DNA of 64,000 bases. Source: an uncultured Bacteroidia bacterium. GTDB lineage: Bacteria > Bacteroidota > Bacteroidia > NS11-12g > UBA9320. Below are positions 8,695-17,446 of the stretch, piece after piece (position 1 is the stretch's first letter; every line of letters begins with the position of its first letter). Under the pieces are notes generated by a model. That model saw nothing but the letters and a program-made list of their open reading frames with translations. It had not been told where the DNA came from and did no database searches. Location of the stretch: the NCBI GenBank assembly GCA_943789165.1, contig CALSTB010000005.1, positions 727,827 through 791,826 on the forward strand, read 5' to 3'. The translations under genes and the position numbers were made by a program.

Positions 8695-9864
8695 TTATAC
8701 TACAACTGACGTAGGCTTTAAAAGTTTTGATAAAACTTCCACCGCATAGTCAACATCTTCATTTCCAGTGAATCTTCCAAAAGAAAACCGAATAGCCTTT
8801 CTATTTGGATCGTGTTTTATGGCATTCAAAACGTGGGAACCAGTAGCTGCTCCAGAATTACATGCGGAACCACCTGAACAGCAAACACCCTCAATATCAA
8901 GTTGAAACAAGATCAAATCGTTGTTTTCTTGTGGGGGTAATGAACAATTAAGTACGGTATATAAACCACCCTCCATCGATGTTAAGCCATTAATCTGAAC
9001 TTCGCTCACATGTTCTTTTAGTTGGTCAATCATGTATTTCTTAACCGCATAAATTTGTTCTTGTTCTTCCTCTACATTATCAAAGGCTATCTCAAGACTT
9101 TTGGCCAAACCAACAATACCCATCACATTTTCTGTTCCTGCTCTGTGGTTTCCCTCTTGTCCACCACCAGTGATCAATGCTTTTAGGTTCAGTTTTTTAT
9201 TGGCATATAAGAATCCAATCCCTTTTGGACCGTGTAATTTATGAGCCGAACAGGTGAGAAAATCTGCACCAAACTCTTGGACATCAAAACGATAGTGACC
9301 CATGGTTTGCACAGTGTCACTATGGAATAAACAGTTATTAGCCTTAGCTATACGCGAAACACGTTTGTAGTCCAACAAAGTGCCAATTTCATTATTGGCA
9401 TGCATTAAGCTGATCAAGGATTTTGGATACTGAGCGGCAACTTTTTCAAGTTGATCTAAATCCACCACACCTTTTGTGTCTACATCAATTAAATGCAACT
9501 CAACTAGGCCCTTATCCGCCAATTCTTGACTAGTGCTTAGAACGGCTTTGTGCTCCATCGGTGAGGTAATGATATGCTTTATTCCCAAATCATTCACCGC
9601 ACACCGAATGGCCATATTGTCTGCTTCAGTACCACCAGAAGTAAAGATGATTTCTTTTGCTTCGGCATTGATGTACTTTGCTATCTTTTTTCGGGCCGTT
9701 TCTAATACCGCTTTTGCGCTTCTGCCAAAACTGTGAGATGCTGAAGGGTTACCGAATGTAGTTTCCATCACCTCGGTAATTGCTTTTATCACCTCAGGAT
9801 CCATCGGCGACGTCGCTGCATTATCTAAATAGACTTTTTTAGTTTTCTGCATTGTATTATTCAT
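8695..9864 (-). CDS. Cysteine desulfurase (IscS/NifS type)
   Basis: A 389-aa PLP enzyme that removes sulfur from cysteine for Fe-S clusters or tRNA thiolation. Motifs: YLDNAATSP at the N-terminus, TSGGTEADNMA, the histidine in PMEHKAVL, the PLP lysine in SAHKLHGPKGIGF, GGGQEGNHRAGTENV, and the catalytic cysteine loop GVCCSGGSACNSGA. ATG at 9862-9864; a second ATG four codons later (MQKTKKVYLDN) is equally plausible. It is the middle gene of an agmatinase / desulfurase / thioredoxin-like operon with gaps of 9 and 17 bases. Confidence 0.93.
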   Translation of the reverse strand: MNNTMQKTKKVYLDNAATSPMDPEVIKAITEVMETTFGNPSASHSFGRSAKAVLETARKKIAKYINAEAKEIIFTSGGTEADNMAIRCAVNDLGIKHIITSPMEHKAVLSTSQELADKGLVELHLIDVDTKGVVDLDQLEKVAAQYPKSLISLMHANNEIGTLLDYKRVSRIAKANNCLFHSDTVQTMGHYRFDVQEFGADFLTCSAHKLHGPKGIGFLYANKKLNLKALITGGGQEGNHRAGTENVMGIVGLAKSLEIAFDNVEEEQEQIYAVKKYMIDQLKEHVSEVQINGLTSMEGGLYTVLNCSLPPQENNDLILFQLDIEGVCCSGGSACNSGAATGSHVLNAIKHDPNRKAIRFSFGRFTGNEDVDYAVEVLSKLLKPTSVVV

Positions 9865-9873
9865 TCACTTAAG

Positions 9874-10770
9874 CTAAAAATTATTGGGATTTAATTGACA
9901 ATACCCCAAAACCTTGTAAGCCAATTTAGCTAAGACATACTGTGAATGAATTTGGCCTTCAATGGGCGCACATTCTACAATGTCGAAACCAACAATTTTT
10001 TTATTGCCGCAAATATCTTTTAATAATTTTAATAATTGATGATAACTTAATCCACCAGGCTCAGGAGTACCCACCCCTGGAACGATGGATGGGTCTATCC
10101 CGTCAGCATCGATGGTGATGTATACGTGGTCGGATAAATGCGCATTTATTTGCTCACCAAGATTAGAAATTCCTTCCAATTGATGGTCGTAAAAAGTCTG
10201 AATATTCGGACTTGATTTGATTAACTCGGCCTCTTCTATACACTGAGCGCGAATACCCACCTGGCTAATCTGTACACCTAAATCGTTGACACGCGCCATA
10301 ACACTGGCATGGGAGTACTTATTGCCTTGATAGGCTTCTCGTAAGTCGGAATGTGCGTCAATCTGTAAAATGGAGACGTTCGAATTTCGTTGATGAAATG
10401 CCTTAAACACTCCATAAGTAATCGTATGTTCCGCACCAAAAGTCATCACGAACTTACCGTTGTCAATATGTTCACGCGTATTTGATTCTATCAAATCGAT
10501 GGCTTTCTGATCCACGTTTGTGCCAAAATGAATTTGTTTTTGAGAGGCGATCCCAATGGATCTGAAGGTTTCCTGATCTAATTCCTCATCATAAAATTCA
10601 ACAAAATGAGAAGCATCTAAAATAGCCTTCGGTCCAAGCGCAGAGCCAAGTTGATATGAACTAGTGTGCTCATATGGCAACAGTTGTAGGACAACAGCAC
10701 TGTCGTCATAATTCGTTAGGGAAACGTCGTCTATTCCCAGAAAATTTTCTTCTGAATTGTAAAACTCCAC
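9874..10770 (-). CDS. speB: Agmatinase / ureohydrolase
   Basis: A 298-aa arginase-superfamily enzyme that hydrolyses agmatine to putrescine and urea. The two-manganese site is visible as GAEHT, QIDAHSDLR and TIDADGIDPS, followed by GVGTPEPGG. The first motif has Glu where GGDH is more common. Specificity for agmatine over other guanidino substrates is inferred. The start is GTG at 10768-10770, supported by a TAATTTTG promoter element 17 bases upstream. First gene of its operon. Confidence 0.87.
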   Translation of the reverse strand: MEFYNSEENFLGIDDVSLTNYDDSAVVLQLLPYEHTSSYQLGSALGPKAILDASHFVEFYDEELDQETFRSIGIASQKQIHFGTNVDQKAIDLIESNTREHIDNGKFVMTFGAEHTITYGVFKAFHQRNSNVSILQIDAHSDLREAYQGNKYSHASVMARVNDLGVQISQVGIRAQCIEEAELIKSSPNIQTFYDHQLEGISNLGEQINAHLSDHVYITIDADGIDPSIVPGVGTPEPGGLSYHQLLKLLKDICGNKKIVGFDIVECAPIEGQIHSQYVLAKLAYKVLGYCQLNPNNF

Positions 10771-10787
10771 GATTAAAATCTTTGGGG

Positions 10788-10795
10788 CAAAATTA
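10788..10795 (-). promoter_or_regulatory. Candidate -7 promoter element (TAATTTTG)
   Basis: A TAnnTTTG match on the minus strand, 17 bases before the agmatinase GTG. It would drive the agmatinase / desulfurase / thioredoxin-like operon. Confidence 0.5.
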
Positions 10796-10871
10796 TCATT
10801 TTACCAATCTGTAATTCATAGGTTGACATATTAAATATTTTCATCTTACTTGCACTAAATTGTAAACGCAT

Positions 10872-11432
10872 ATGAAAATTGTCAACAAAATAATCCTAGT
10901 TTTAACCGTTGTTGCTATGATGTCAAGCTGTACACAGCGGAGATATGGCCATATCACAGGTTTTCAACTAAAGAAAAATACACCAATCGAAAAAGTAACA
11001 GAAAGGAAAGGACATTATGTATCGCCAGTTGAACAGATAGCAGAGGTAGCGTCTGATGACGTTATACCATCAATCACCAATGAAAAAGTGATTACACCGG
11101 AGGTGAAAAACACAACGATACGTACTATTTCTTCTCCATCATCCACTCTGTTAAACCAGAGCCGATTTGCCACCGAATGGGAGGAAACCATGGCAAATCC
11201 TGTGATTGCCAAGACTACCAATACCCTAAAGCCTCAAAACATTGTTAAAAAGGTGAAATCTAAAGTGGGTAAGAAAACAAAAGCTGGTGGTTTAATCTAC
11301 TGGATCTTAGTCGTGATATTAGTGATACTAATTGTTTCTTTATTAAATAAAGTATTAGGCACAACACTTACTGGTATTATCATTACCGTAGTATTAATTG
11401 CTTTTGTCGGACACTTATTAGGTCTTTGGTAG
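10872..11432 (+). CDS. Hypothetical lipoprotein with C-terminal membrane segments
   Basis: A 186-aa protein with a lipoprotein signal (VLTVVAMMSSC, cysteine near residue 20). A charged, Ser/Thr-rich linker of about 110 residues follows, then a very hydrophobic C-terminal tail (YWILVVILVILIVSLL and GIIITVVLIAFVGHLLG) that could form two transmembrane helices or a hairpin. Lipid anchor plus membrane tail suggests an envelope protein. I do not recognise a functional domain. Its stop is only 5 bases from the stop of the convergent efp gene. Confidence 0.75.
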   Translation: MKIVNKIILVLTVVAMMSSCTQRRYGHITGFQLKKNTPIEKVTERKGHYVSPVEQIAEVASDDVIPSITNEKVITPEVKNTTIRTISSPSSTLLNQSRFATEWEETMANPVIAKTTNTLKPQNIVKKVKSKVGKKTKAGGLIYWILVVILVILIVSLLNKVLGTTLTGIIITVVLIAFVGHLLGLW

Positions 11433-11437
11433 GGTAC

Positions 11438-11998
11438 CTATTTTGCCCGTTCTACGTATTCACCGGTTCTGGTATCAACCTTAATCATTTCGCCTTGTTT
11501 TACAAACAAAGGAACGTTAACTACGGCTCCTGTTTCAAGGGTTGCTGGCTTTAACGGATTGTTGGCGGTATCTCCCTTTATGCCTGGTTCTGAGTACGTT
11601 ATTTCCAACACCACGTGATTTGGTGCGTCAGCCATTATGGCGTTTCCTTCATCGAAATACACGGCCAACATCATTTCTTCCTTAATGAATTGCATCGCGT
11701 CTCCAATCATGTCTTCAGGGATTTGCACTTGCTCAAAGGTTTCGGTGTTCATTAACACTAAATTATTCCCGTCTTTATACAAGTACTGCATTTCTTTTTC
11801 CTCGACACGCACGACATCAATGCTTTCTCCCGATCGAAACCGCGTTTCGCTCGACTTACCTGTTATTGCATTTTTCATTTTAACTTGATAAAATGCACCT
11901 CCTTTACCAGGCATGGTATGTTGATATTCTACCACACGACACAGTTGACCTTGATGTCTTATAAATAATCCTCGTGATAAATCTGAAGTATTTGCCAT
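11438..11998 (-). CDS. efp: Translation elongation factor P
   Basis: A 186-aa protein that relieves ribosome stalling at polyproline. N-terminal KOW-like domain with the tip loop MPGKGGAF, Lys32 being the usual modification site, then two OB domains (VVLEITYSEPG, DTANNPLKPATLETG, DTRTGEYVERA). Length matches the family. The Lys-type tip loop leaves the modification pathway open. The TATTTTTG promoter element lies 17 bases upstream. Confidence 0.97.
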   Translation of the reverse strand: MANTSDLSRGLFIRHQGQLCRVVEYQHTMPGKGGAFYQVKMKNAITGKSSETRFRSGESIDVVRVEEKEMQYLYKDGNNLVLMNTETFEQVQIPEDMIGDAMQFIKEEMMLAVYFDEGNAIMADAPNHVVLEITYSEPGIKGDTANNPLKPATLETGAVVNVPLFVKQGEMIKVDTRTGEYVERAK

Positions 11999-12015
11999 TG
12001 ATGTTAATTTTTCGA

Positions 12016-12023
12016 CAAAAATA
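12016..12023 (-). promoter_or_regulatory. Candidate -7 promoter element (TATTTTTG) of efp
   Basis: A TAnnTTTG match on the minus strand, 17 bases before the efp ATG, the same spacing as for the agmatinase operon. Confidence 0.5.
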
Positions 12024-12034
12024 GAATTCTATTG

Positions 12035-12619
12035 CTAAGAATGAAGTGACATCGATTTCGCATTGATAAAACATGTTTCCATGTCGTTAAAACTTCTTTT
12101 GGCCCACAAGACTGCTTCGTTTTGATCGTCTTCATTTTCAATCTTGTTAAGCTCAGCGAGAAATGACTTCCAAAAGGGAATCAAGTTTGGTCCGTAACCA
12201 CCATAAAACTCGAAACTGCAATCGTTTAGATTTGGGTTAAGCTGTAACTGTTTCTCAATCATTGCTCCACCTAGTGTAGATCCTTCAATGACGTACATTC
12301 GGCCCACGAATTGAGCCAATGTGCTTGGTGTTTCTAAGTCAATTAGTATTAAGTTACTTGGGTCGACGCCCATTGACTTTAAATCATTTTCTAACAAGGT
12401 AGTTTTGCTTCGACTGGTTAAATCGAATTGAGTCGTATCCATATTCGACAATTGTGCCCATTGTTTTTCCCATGCGGCGATGTACGTATAGTTAGCGACT
12501 AACAATTGCGCGTATTGCTCTTTTGTTAAGCTTCTCGACATAATTTCGTGACCATAGCTGTGCTTTTCTGCGTTTTTATGATCGATGGTGGTACTGGTTT
12601 TTATCTTTTCGTGTAACAT
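12035..12619 (-). CDS. Biliverdin-producing heme oxygenase
   Basis: A 194-aa all-helical protein that opens heme to biliverdin, CO and iron. The N-terminal THxxxE-like segment (TIDHKNAEK, His14 as proximal ligand) and the distal-helix motif YVIEGSTLGGAMI near residue 95 are typical of bacterial bacteriophytochrome-associated heme oxygenases. No phytochrome gene lies in the window, so heme-iron release or biliverdin supply are both possible. Single gene on the minus strand, divergent from the B12 operon. Confidence 0.85.
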   Translation of the reverse strand: MLHEKIKTSTTIDHKNAEKHSYGHEIMSRSLTKEQYAQLLVANYTYIAAWEKQWAQLSNMDTTQFDLTSRSKTTLLENDLKSMGVDPSNLILIDLETPSTLAQFVGRMYVIEGSTLGGAMIEKQLQLNPNLNDCSFEFYGGYGPNLIPFWKSFLAELNKIENEDDQNEAVLWAKRSFNDMETCFINAKSMSLHS

Positions 12620-12767
12620 TATTTAGAATCATTTAAAATAGTGACGCAATAATAGCTTGTGAATGTGTAAACCGAAAAAAGAATTTCAAAAAAAAGTGCA
12701 CATGCGTCTCTACATTCGATTTCACGTGAGCTGAACTCAATTTGATTAAAATGTGGTGGAAACTTTG

Positions 12768-12800
12768 TTGAATGCATTATAAATCATCCGTCTATATTTG
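12768..12800 (+). promoter_or_regulatory. Promoter of the B12 uptake operon (TTG, TATATTTG)
   Basis: TATATTTG at 12793-12800 with TTG at 12768-12770, 22 bases upstream. This is a good match to the Bacteroidota -33/-7 pattern, and transcription would start just before the cobalamin riboswitch. Confidence 0.65.
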
Positions 12801-12807
12801 CCTAGAC

Positions 12808-12980
12808 TTTGGTTCTTTTCACGCAATACCTGTGAAGAGATGAAAATGGGAAAGAGGTGAAAAACCTTTACTGTACCCGCAGCTGTAAGCTCATAAAAAT
12901 GAGAATCATTCTTTAGTCACTGTCCGCCGCTGGCCGATGGGAAGACGATTCTCTGAGTAAGTCAGAAGACCTGCCAATTT
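12808..12980 (+). ncRNA. Cobalamin (B12) riboswitch
   Basis: The conserved cobalamin-aptamer blocks appear in order: GGGAAAGAGGTGAAAAACC near 12848-12866, CTG-ACCCGCAGCTGTAAGC near 12872-12891, GTCACTG near 12916-12922, GGGAAGACG near 12940, and the B12-box-like AGTCAGAAGACCTGCC at 12960-12975. It sits in the 5' leader of the BtuB-like receptor. The CCTGC at the end of the box can pair with GCAGG at 13014-13018, close to the start codon, which is a possible expression platform controlling translation. The aptamer is certain by pattern; the platform is inference. Confidence 0.93.
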
Positions 12981-13035
12981 CAGCAAGTGTGACGTTTTCG
13001 GGTTAAAAACGAAGCAGGCTTATTGATTTATTCAA

Positions 13036-14862
13036 TTGACTTTAAAATTTTTCTTCTGTGTTACCACGTTGTGTGTTACCTCATACATGGCTTCCGCTCA
13101 AATGGACTCCGTTGTATTGGACAGCACGTGCATAACGGTACGAGGTCACGTAGATTCAAGAAAGACGATTGATTTTATGGTGAGTGATGCATCAACATTA
13201 ACTGATGTATTAAACCAACACGCCGCGGTATTCGTGAAATCAGCCTCTGGCAGCGCGTTATCGACCGTAAGTATAAGGGGAGGAACGCCAGAGCAATCGG
13301 CTGTTTTTTGGAATGGATTAAGTCTGTCGAATACATTAAACGGGAATGTAGATTTAAGTCTATTGCCTTCTTTAGCATTTGATGAAATCCGCCTTAACGC
13401 CAGTAATTCAGTGCATAGCGGCAGCGGAGCAACAGCTGGTAGCCTTGAGCTTAAGAGTGGGAAGTTCGACACCTCAAAGGTGTTACTATTTCAAGCGGGA
13501 GCTGGCTCATTTGGTGCGTATAACGCGGCAATAAAAAGTGTGTTTCATGCAAAAAAAAGTCGGGCTAGTTTGGTTTCGTATATACGTGGCGGACAAAACA
13601 ATTATACCGTTCAAGTAGGCTCAACTCCTTCAAATACGAAACGATTAGAAAACGCTGCCTTTTCGATGGCAGGCATGTTATATGCCCATCAAATTGATCT
13701 AAAAAAGTCTAATCCATTGAATATTAGGTTGTGGGCCCAAACCTCAACCCGTCAAATTCCGGCGACTTTATTAGAGGCAGCATCTCAAAAAAGTCAAATC
13801 GACCACAGTATCAGACTTCAATCAGATTGGTCGAAGATAATTGGGCGGAATGAAGTGAAATTGATCATAGGCTCTTTTCTTGAAAGTCTTCAGTACGCGG
13901 ATTCAGTCTCACAAATATTTTCTGACTATGCCTTTATTAACAACAGCCTCTTAGTGCATTATACAAGACGGCAATCAAAATACATACACATCGGAATAGA
14001 CTTGGAATCCAGACATTTTGGGGCAGATGCCGACACCTTTTACAACCAAACACGTATAGAGCTCTGTGAAGGCATGCATGTTAAGTATGAAAGAAACAAT
14101 TGGTTGGCACATATTGGAACTCGATTTGTTCAGTATACCACCTCGACGGATAAACCCATTTTAGTCTCAGCACAACTGAATCGACGATTTTCGAAAAATT
14201 GGGGTGTAATGACCTTGTTTTCAACTAACTACAGACAACCTACTTTTAATAGTTTGTATTGGAATCCAGGTGGGAAGCCATTACTTACAGCAGAAAAAAG
14301 CACAAACTCTGAGGTCTCTATTGACTATTCCGGCGCTCATTGGGAAGTTAAAACGAACGTGTACAGCAACTATATCAAAGACCAGATTAGGTGGGTGCCT
14401 GGTTCGGATGGCATATTTGAAGCCCAGCAGATTGTAGATCAAGTGCAATGGAATAGAGGTGTAGAACTTTCTTCCACCTACAAAATTAAAGGCGTTTCAT
14501 TTGAGACAGGATTTACACGAATATTATCCACTGTCAAGGAACAGTCGGACAAATGGCAACAAACCTTTGTTCCCCTTTTTCAGGGAAACGCAGGCATTGG
14601 CTATGCCAAATCTAATTGGCGTGCACACTACGGTCTTCAGGTGGTTTCAAAACGATTTACAGACACTGAAAACAAGGAATACTTGCCAGCCTATGCACTG
14701 CATAACGCACAAGTAGCATGGCACAACAAAGCACTCGAATTCAAACTTACAGCATGGAATTTAGGCGGACTGAGCTATACTATTTTGCCATTTAGACCCA
14801 ATCCTCCAAGAAATTTTCAATTAGACATCACATACAAACTCAATAAAAATAACAACAAATGA
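13036..14862 (+). CDS. btuB: BtuB-like TonB-dependent vitamin B12 receptor
   Basis: A 608-aa outer-membrane beta-barrel with a signal peptide (FFFCVTTLCVTSYMASAQ). The plug domain is near residues 45-125 (LTDVLNQHAAVFVKSASG, STVSIRGGTPEQSAVFWNG) and the barrel runs to a C-terminal DITYKLN strand. The B12 substrate is inferred from the riboswitch just upstream and from the BtuG-like gene in the operon. The start is TTG at 13036: a stop at 13024 closes the frame and only ATT at 13030 is an alternative. The ATG at 13087 would remove the signal peptide. The stop overlaps the next ATG by four bases. Confidence 0.88.
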   Translation: MTLKFFFCVTTLCVTSYMASAQMDSVVLDSTCITVRGHVDSRKTIDFMVSDASTLTDVLNQHAAVFVKSASGSALSTVSIRGGTPEQSAVFWNGLSLSNTLNGNVDLSLLPSLAFDEIRLNASNSVHSGSGATAGSLELKSGKFDTSKVLLFQAGAGSFGAYNAAIKSVFHAKKSRASLVSYIRGGQNNYTVQVGSTPSNTKRLENAAFSMAGMLYAHQIDLKKSNPLNIRLWAQTSTRQIPATLLEAASQKSQIDHSIRLQSDWSKIIGRNEVKLIIGSFLESLQYADSVSQIFSDYAFINNSLLVHYTRRQSKYIHIGIDLESRHFGADADTFYNQTRIELCEGMHVKYERNNWLAHIGTRFVQYTTSTDKPILVSAQLNRRFSKNWGVMTLFSTNYRQPTFNSLYWNPGGKPLLTAEKSTNSEVSIDYSGAHWEVKTNVYSNYIKDQIRWVPGSDGIFEAQQIVDQVQWNRGVELSSTYKIKGVSFETGFTRILSTVKEQSDKWQQTFVPLFQGNAGIGYAKSNWRAHYGLQVVSKRFTDTENKEYLPAYALHNAQVAWHNKALEFKLTAWNLGGLSYTILPFRPNPPRNFQLDITYKLNKNNNK

Positions 14863-16484
14863 AAAACTGGTTTACCTTAATTTTATGCATCGTTTTCGGA
14901 ACAAACACCATGGCGCAAATTGGCTGGTGGTCAACTTTTGAGTCGCAAACACTTACCAAATCAGATACCTTTTGGAATGGAGCGGATCTCACTAAAAGTT
15001 TTAAAAGTGGGATGGCCACGTTTAAGAACAATTACGACACAGCTTGGAAGGTGTGGGACGGATTTGGTGTGTCAAACATGACTGACACCACAACAGCAGG
15101 TTATACCAATCAATACAGTGTGATATCAGGCTCTGGTGCGAATTATACGGATCAATACGCGGTGATTAGTCAGCAAGCGACCGTGGTTTTAGACAAGCAG
15201 CAAGTTGTTAAGGGTTGTTATGTAAACAATGCAACCTATCCGGCACTGAGCATGAAAAACGGGGATGGCTTTGCTAAGAAATTTGGAGGAGTTGATGGGA
15301 ACGACAAAGATTATTTTAAAATTATAGCCACTGGTCATGTAGGCAGTACCACTACATCAGAAGTATTTTATCTCGCAGATTACAGAGATGACGACAACAG
15401 CAAAGACTACATTATCACCGATTGGACGCACTGGAATTTAGAACGATTGGGTGATGCGGATTCGATTGTATTTACGCTTGAAAGCAGTGATACTGGACAG
15501 TTTGGGATGAATACTCCCGCATTTTTCTGTATGGACAATTTTAACGCAGATTCACTGGAAAACACCTATAGAATGACAAACCTCAATTTTAGTTATCTAA
15601 CTGACGTGGACAGTTTTGAGAATGGTTCGAACAACGACGGAGGATTTGAGAATAACGGGGCATTTTTTGTCAATAACTACAATAAAGATTGGAAAAGCTG
15701 GACCGGTTGGTCTTTGTCGAGTATGACCGATACCTCAACTTCAGATTACACCAATCAATATAGTTGTATCGCTGGTAGCGGTTTTAGTGGGAATACCTAT
15801 TTAACCGGTTATAGTTCTACTGAAATATTGTTTCCATATGTAGAAAAACCACACTTTGAGGAATTAGCGTCTAGAGAGTTTTGGGTCGGTGTAAACAACT
15901 CTACCTGCGGTTATCTTTCTATGCGAGATGGAAATGGCTTCGCAAAGAAATTCGGGGGTGTATCAGGCGATGATAAAGATTATCTGGTCTTGAAAGCGAG
16001 TGCCACTTTATATTCAGGCGAGAAGAGCGATACATTGTCCTATTATTTAGCGGATTTCAGAAATGATGATAATACCAAAGATTATATCCAAAAGGACTGG
16101 GCTTATTGGGATATTTCTGAGATCATCGCCAATTCTCCAGTAGTTCGATTAGATTTCTGGATTGAAGGTAGTGACACAGGACAATATGGTTTGAATACAC
16201 CAGCGTATTTTTGTATGGATAACATATTCCCGCTAATTGGGTCTGTACCTTACAAAAACAAAAAACAGCTCAGGATATATCCAAATCCTACAAACAATGT
16301 ACTTCATGTAAAAGTGGATGACGAAATTCAGCAAATTACCATATATGATTTAACTGGAATGACAATGAGTATTTGGAAAGATACAGTAGGTGGAGTTGAC
16401 GTAAGCAATTTAAAATCAGGAATATACTTTGTTGAAGTGTTGACTAACCAAGGGCGTATAACAAAGCAGTTTATTAAAGAATGA
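14859..16484 (+). CDS. T9SS-secreted protein with two tandem DUF4465 domains
   Basis: A 541-aa protein: signal peptide ending in MAQ near residue 20, then two copies of the DUF4465 fold (about 25-230 and 245-455). Both contain matching blocks TNQYS.I.GSG, NGFAKKFGGV.G.DKDY and DTGQ.G.NTPA.FCMDN. A T9SS type A sorting tail follows from YPNPTNNVLHVKV to GRITKQFIKE. It should sit on the cell surface. It lies inside the B12-riboswitch operon with ATGA overlaps on both sides, so I infer a role in capturing corrinoids or handling their carriers. No binding residues can be named. The internal duplication is clear. Confidence 0.85.
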   Translation: MKNWFTLILCIVFGTNTMAQIGWWSTFESQTLTKSDTFWNGADLTKSFKSGMATFKNNYDTAWKVWDGFGVSNMTDTTTAGYTNQYSVISGSGANYTDQYAVISQQATVVLDKQQVVKGCYVNNATYPALSMKNGDGFAKKFGGVDGNDKDYFKIIATGHVGSTTTSEVFYLADYRDDDNSKDYIITDWTHWNLERLGDADSIVFTLESSDTGQFGMNTPAFFCMDNFNADSLENTYRMTNLNFSYLTDVDSFENGSNNDGGFENNGAFFVNNYNKDWKSWTGWSLSSMTDTSTSDYTNQYSCIAGSGFSGNTYLTGYSSTEILFPYVEKPHFEELASREFWVGVNNSTCGYLSMRDGNGFAKKFGGVSGDDKDYLVLKASATLYSGEKSDTLSYYLADFRNDDNTKDYIQKDWAYWDISEIIANSPVVRLDFWIEGSDTGQYGLNTPAYFCMDNIFPLIGSVPYKNKKQLRIYPNPTNNVLHVKVDDEIQQITIYDLTGMTMSIWKDTVGGVDVSNLKSGIYFVEVLTNQGRITKQFIKE

Positions 16485-17446
16485 GGTTTTTCATCTTCAT
16501 AACGATTTGTACTGTACACAGCTTTATTTGGGCACAATTCGACCCAGCAGGAGGCCAAGATGGGAGCAAGGCTGTACATCGCGATAATGCCTCAATTAGT
16601 TACTGGGGAGATTCAGTTTCACTAAGTCTCGGTTATACTAGAATAAACGCGAGTAATCCTGTGGTGGTAACTACTGGTGAAGAAAATGACGCACTTAATA
16701 TGGCAGACAACCGTACGGTAAGTCTTGGAGACGGTGGCACTGCAACATATTACCTAAGTAGGGAAATCCAGAATATTGATGGACCAGACTTTGTCGTTTT
16801 TGAGAATGGTTTTGAATGGGTAGGTGGATATTTCCTTGAATTGGCCTTTGTCGAAGTGAGTAGTGATGGCAACCGATTTGTTCGTTTCCCGGCACAATCA
16901 GAGGCGGATACCACCAAACAGATTGAAAACTTAGCGTATATGGAATGTGAGTGGTACCACAATTTGGCTGGCAAACATCAGGCTCCGTATGGAACTCCGT
17001 TCGACCTTGAGGAATTAAAAGATTCGGTAGGATTAAACATTAATGCAATTTCACATGTCCGAATTGTAGATGTGGTCGGTTGCTTGAATGACTCATTTGC
17101 AACACGAGATAACGAAGGGCGTAAGGTTAACGATCCTTGGCCCACGGATTTTGAATCTGGCGGATTTGATTTAGACGCGATAGGCGTCTTGCAATTCCCG
17201 TTAGATGTTAACGAATTAGGAGTTATTAAACGTTTTGTCGCACCCAATCCTTCGAGTATTTCTGTTGGTTTTACGGTGAATAGGTCTTATGAATATCTGA
17301 CTATTTATGCATCAAACGGACATTTGGTTTATTCAGATTCTTCGAATAAAACGAAGCATCAACCAGGATTATCAGAGGGAATTTACATGGTGCAGCTTGT
17401 CACACAGAATGGTATTTTTACCCAACGAATATGCGTCATTCAGTAG
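16481..17446 (+). CDS. T9SS-targeted cell-surface protein in B12 operon
   Basis: A 321-aa protein with signal peptide (FFIFITICTVHSFIWAQ). The single beta-rich domain begins FDPAGGQDGSKAVHRD and contains LGDGGTATYYL, DFVVFENGFEW, FVEVSSDG and DVVGC, ending SGGFDLDAIGVLQ. A short T9SS-type tail follows (VAPNPSSISVGF ... GIYMVQLVTQNG). It resembles cell-surface proteins annotated near B12 transport genes in other bacteria; I cannot name a Pfam domain with certainty. It overlaps its neighbours by 4 and 16 bases, so its expression is tied to the riboswitch. Confidence 0.78.
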   Translation: MRFFIFITICTVHSFIWAQFDPAGGQDGSKAVHRDNASISYWGDSVSLSLGYTRINASNPVVVTTGEENDALNMADNRTVSLGDGGTATYYLSREIQNIDGPDFVVFENGFEWVGGYFLELAFVEVSSDGNRFVRFPAQSEADTTKQIENLAYMECEWYHNLAGKHQAPYGTPFDLEELKDSVGLNINAISHVRIVDVVGCLNDSFATRDNEGRKVNDPWPTDFESGGFDLDAIGVLQFPLDVNELGVIKRFVAPNPSSISVGFTVNRSYEYLTIYASNGHLVYSDSSNKTKHQPGLSEGIYMVQLVTQNGIFTQRICVIQ

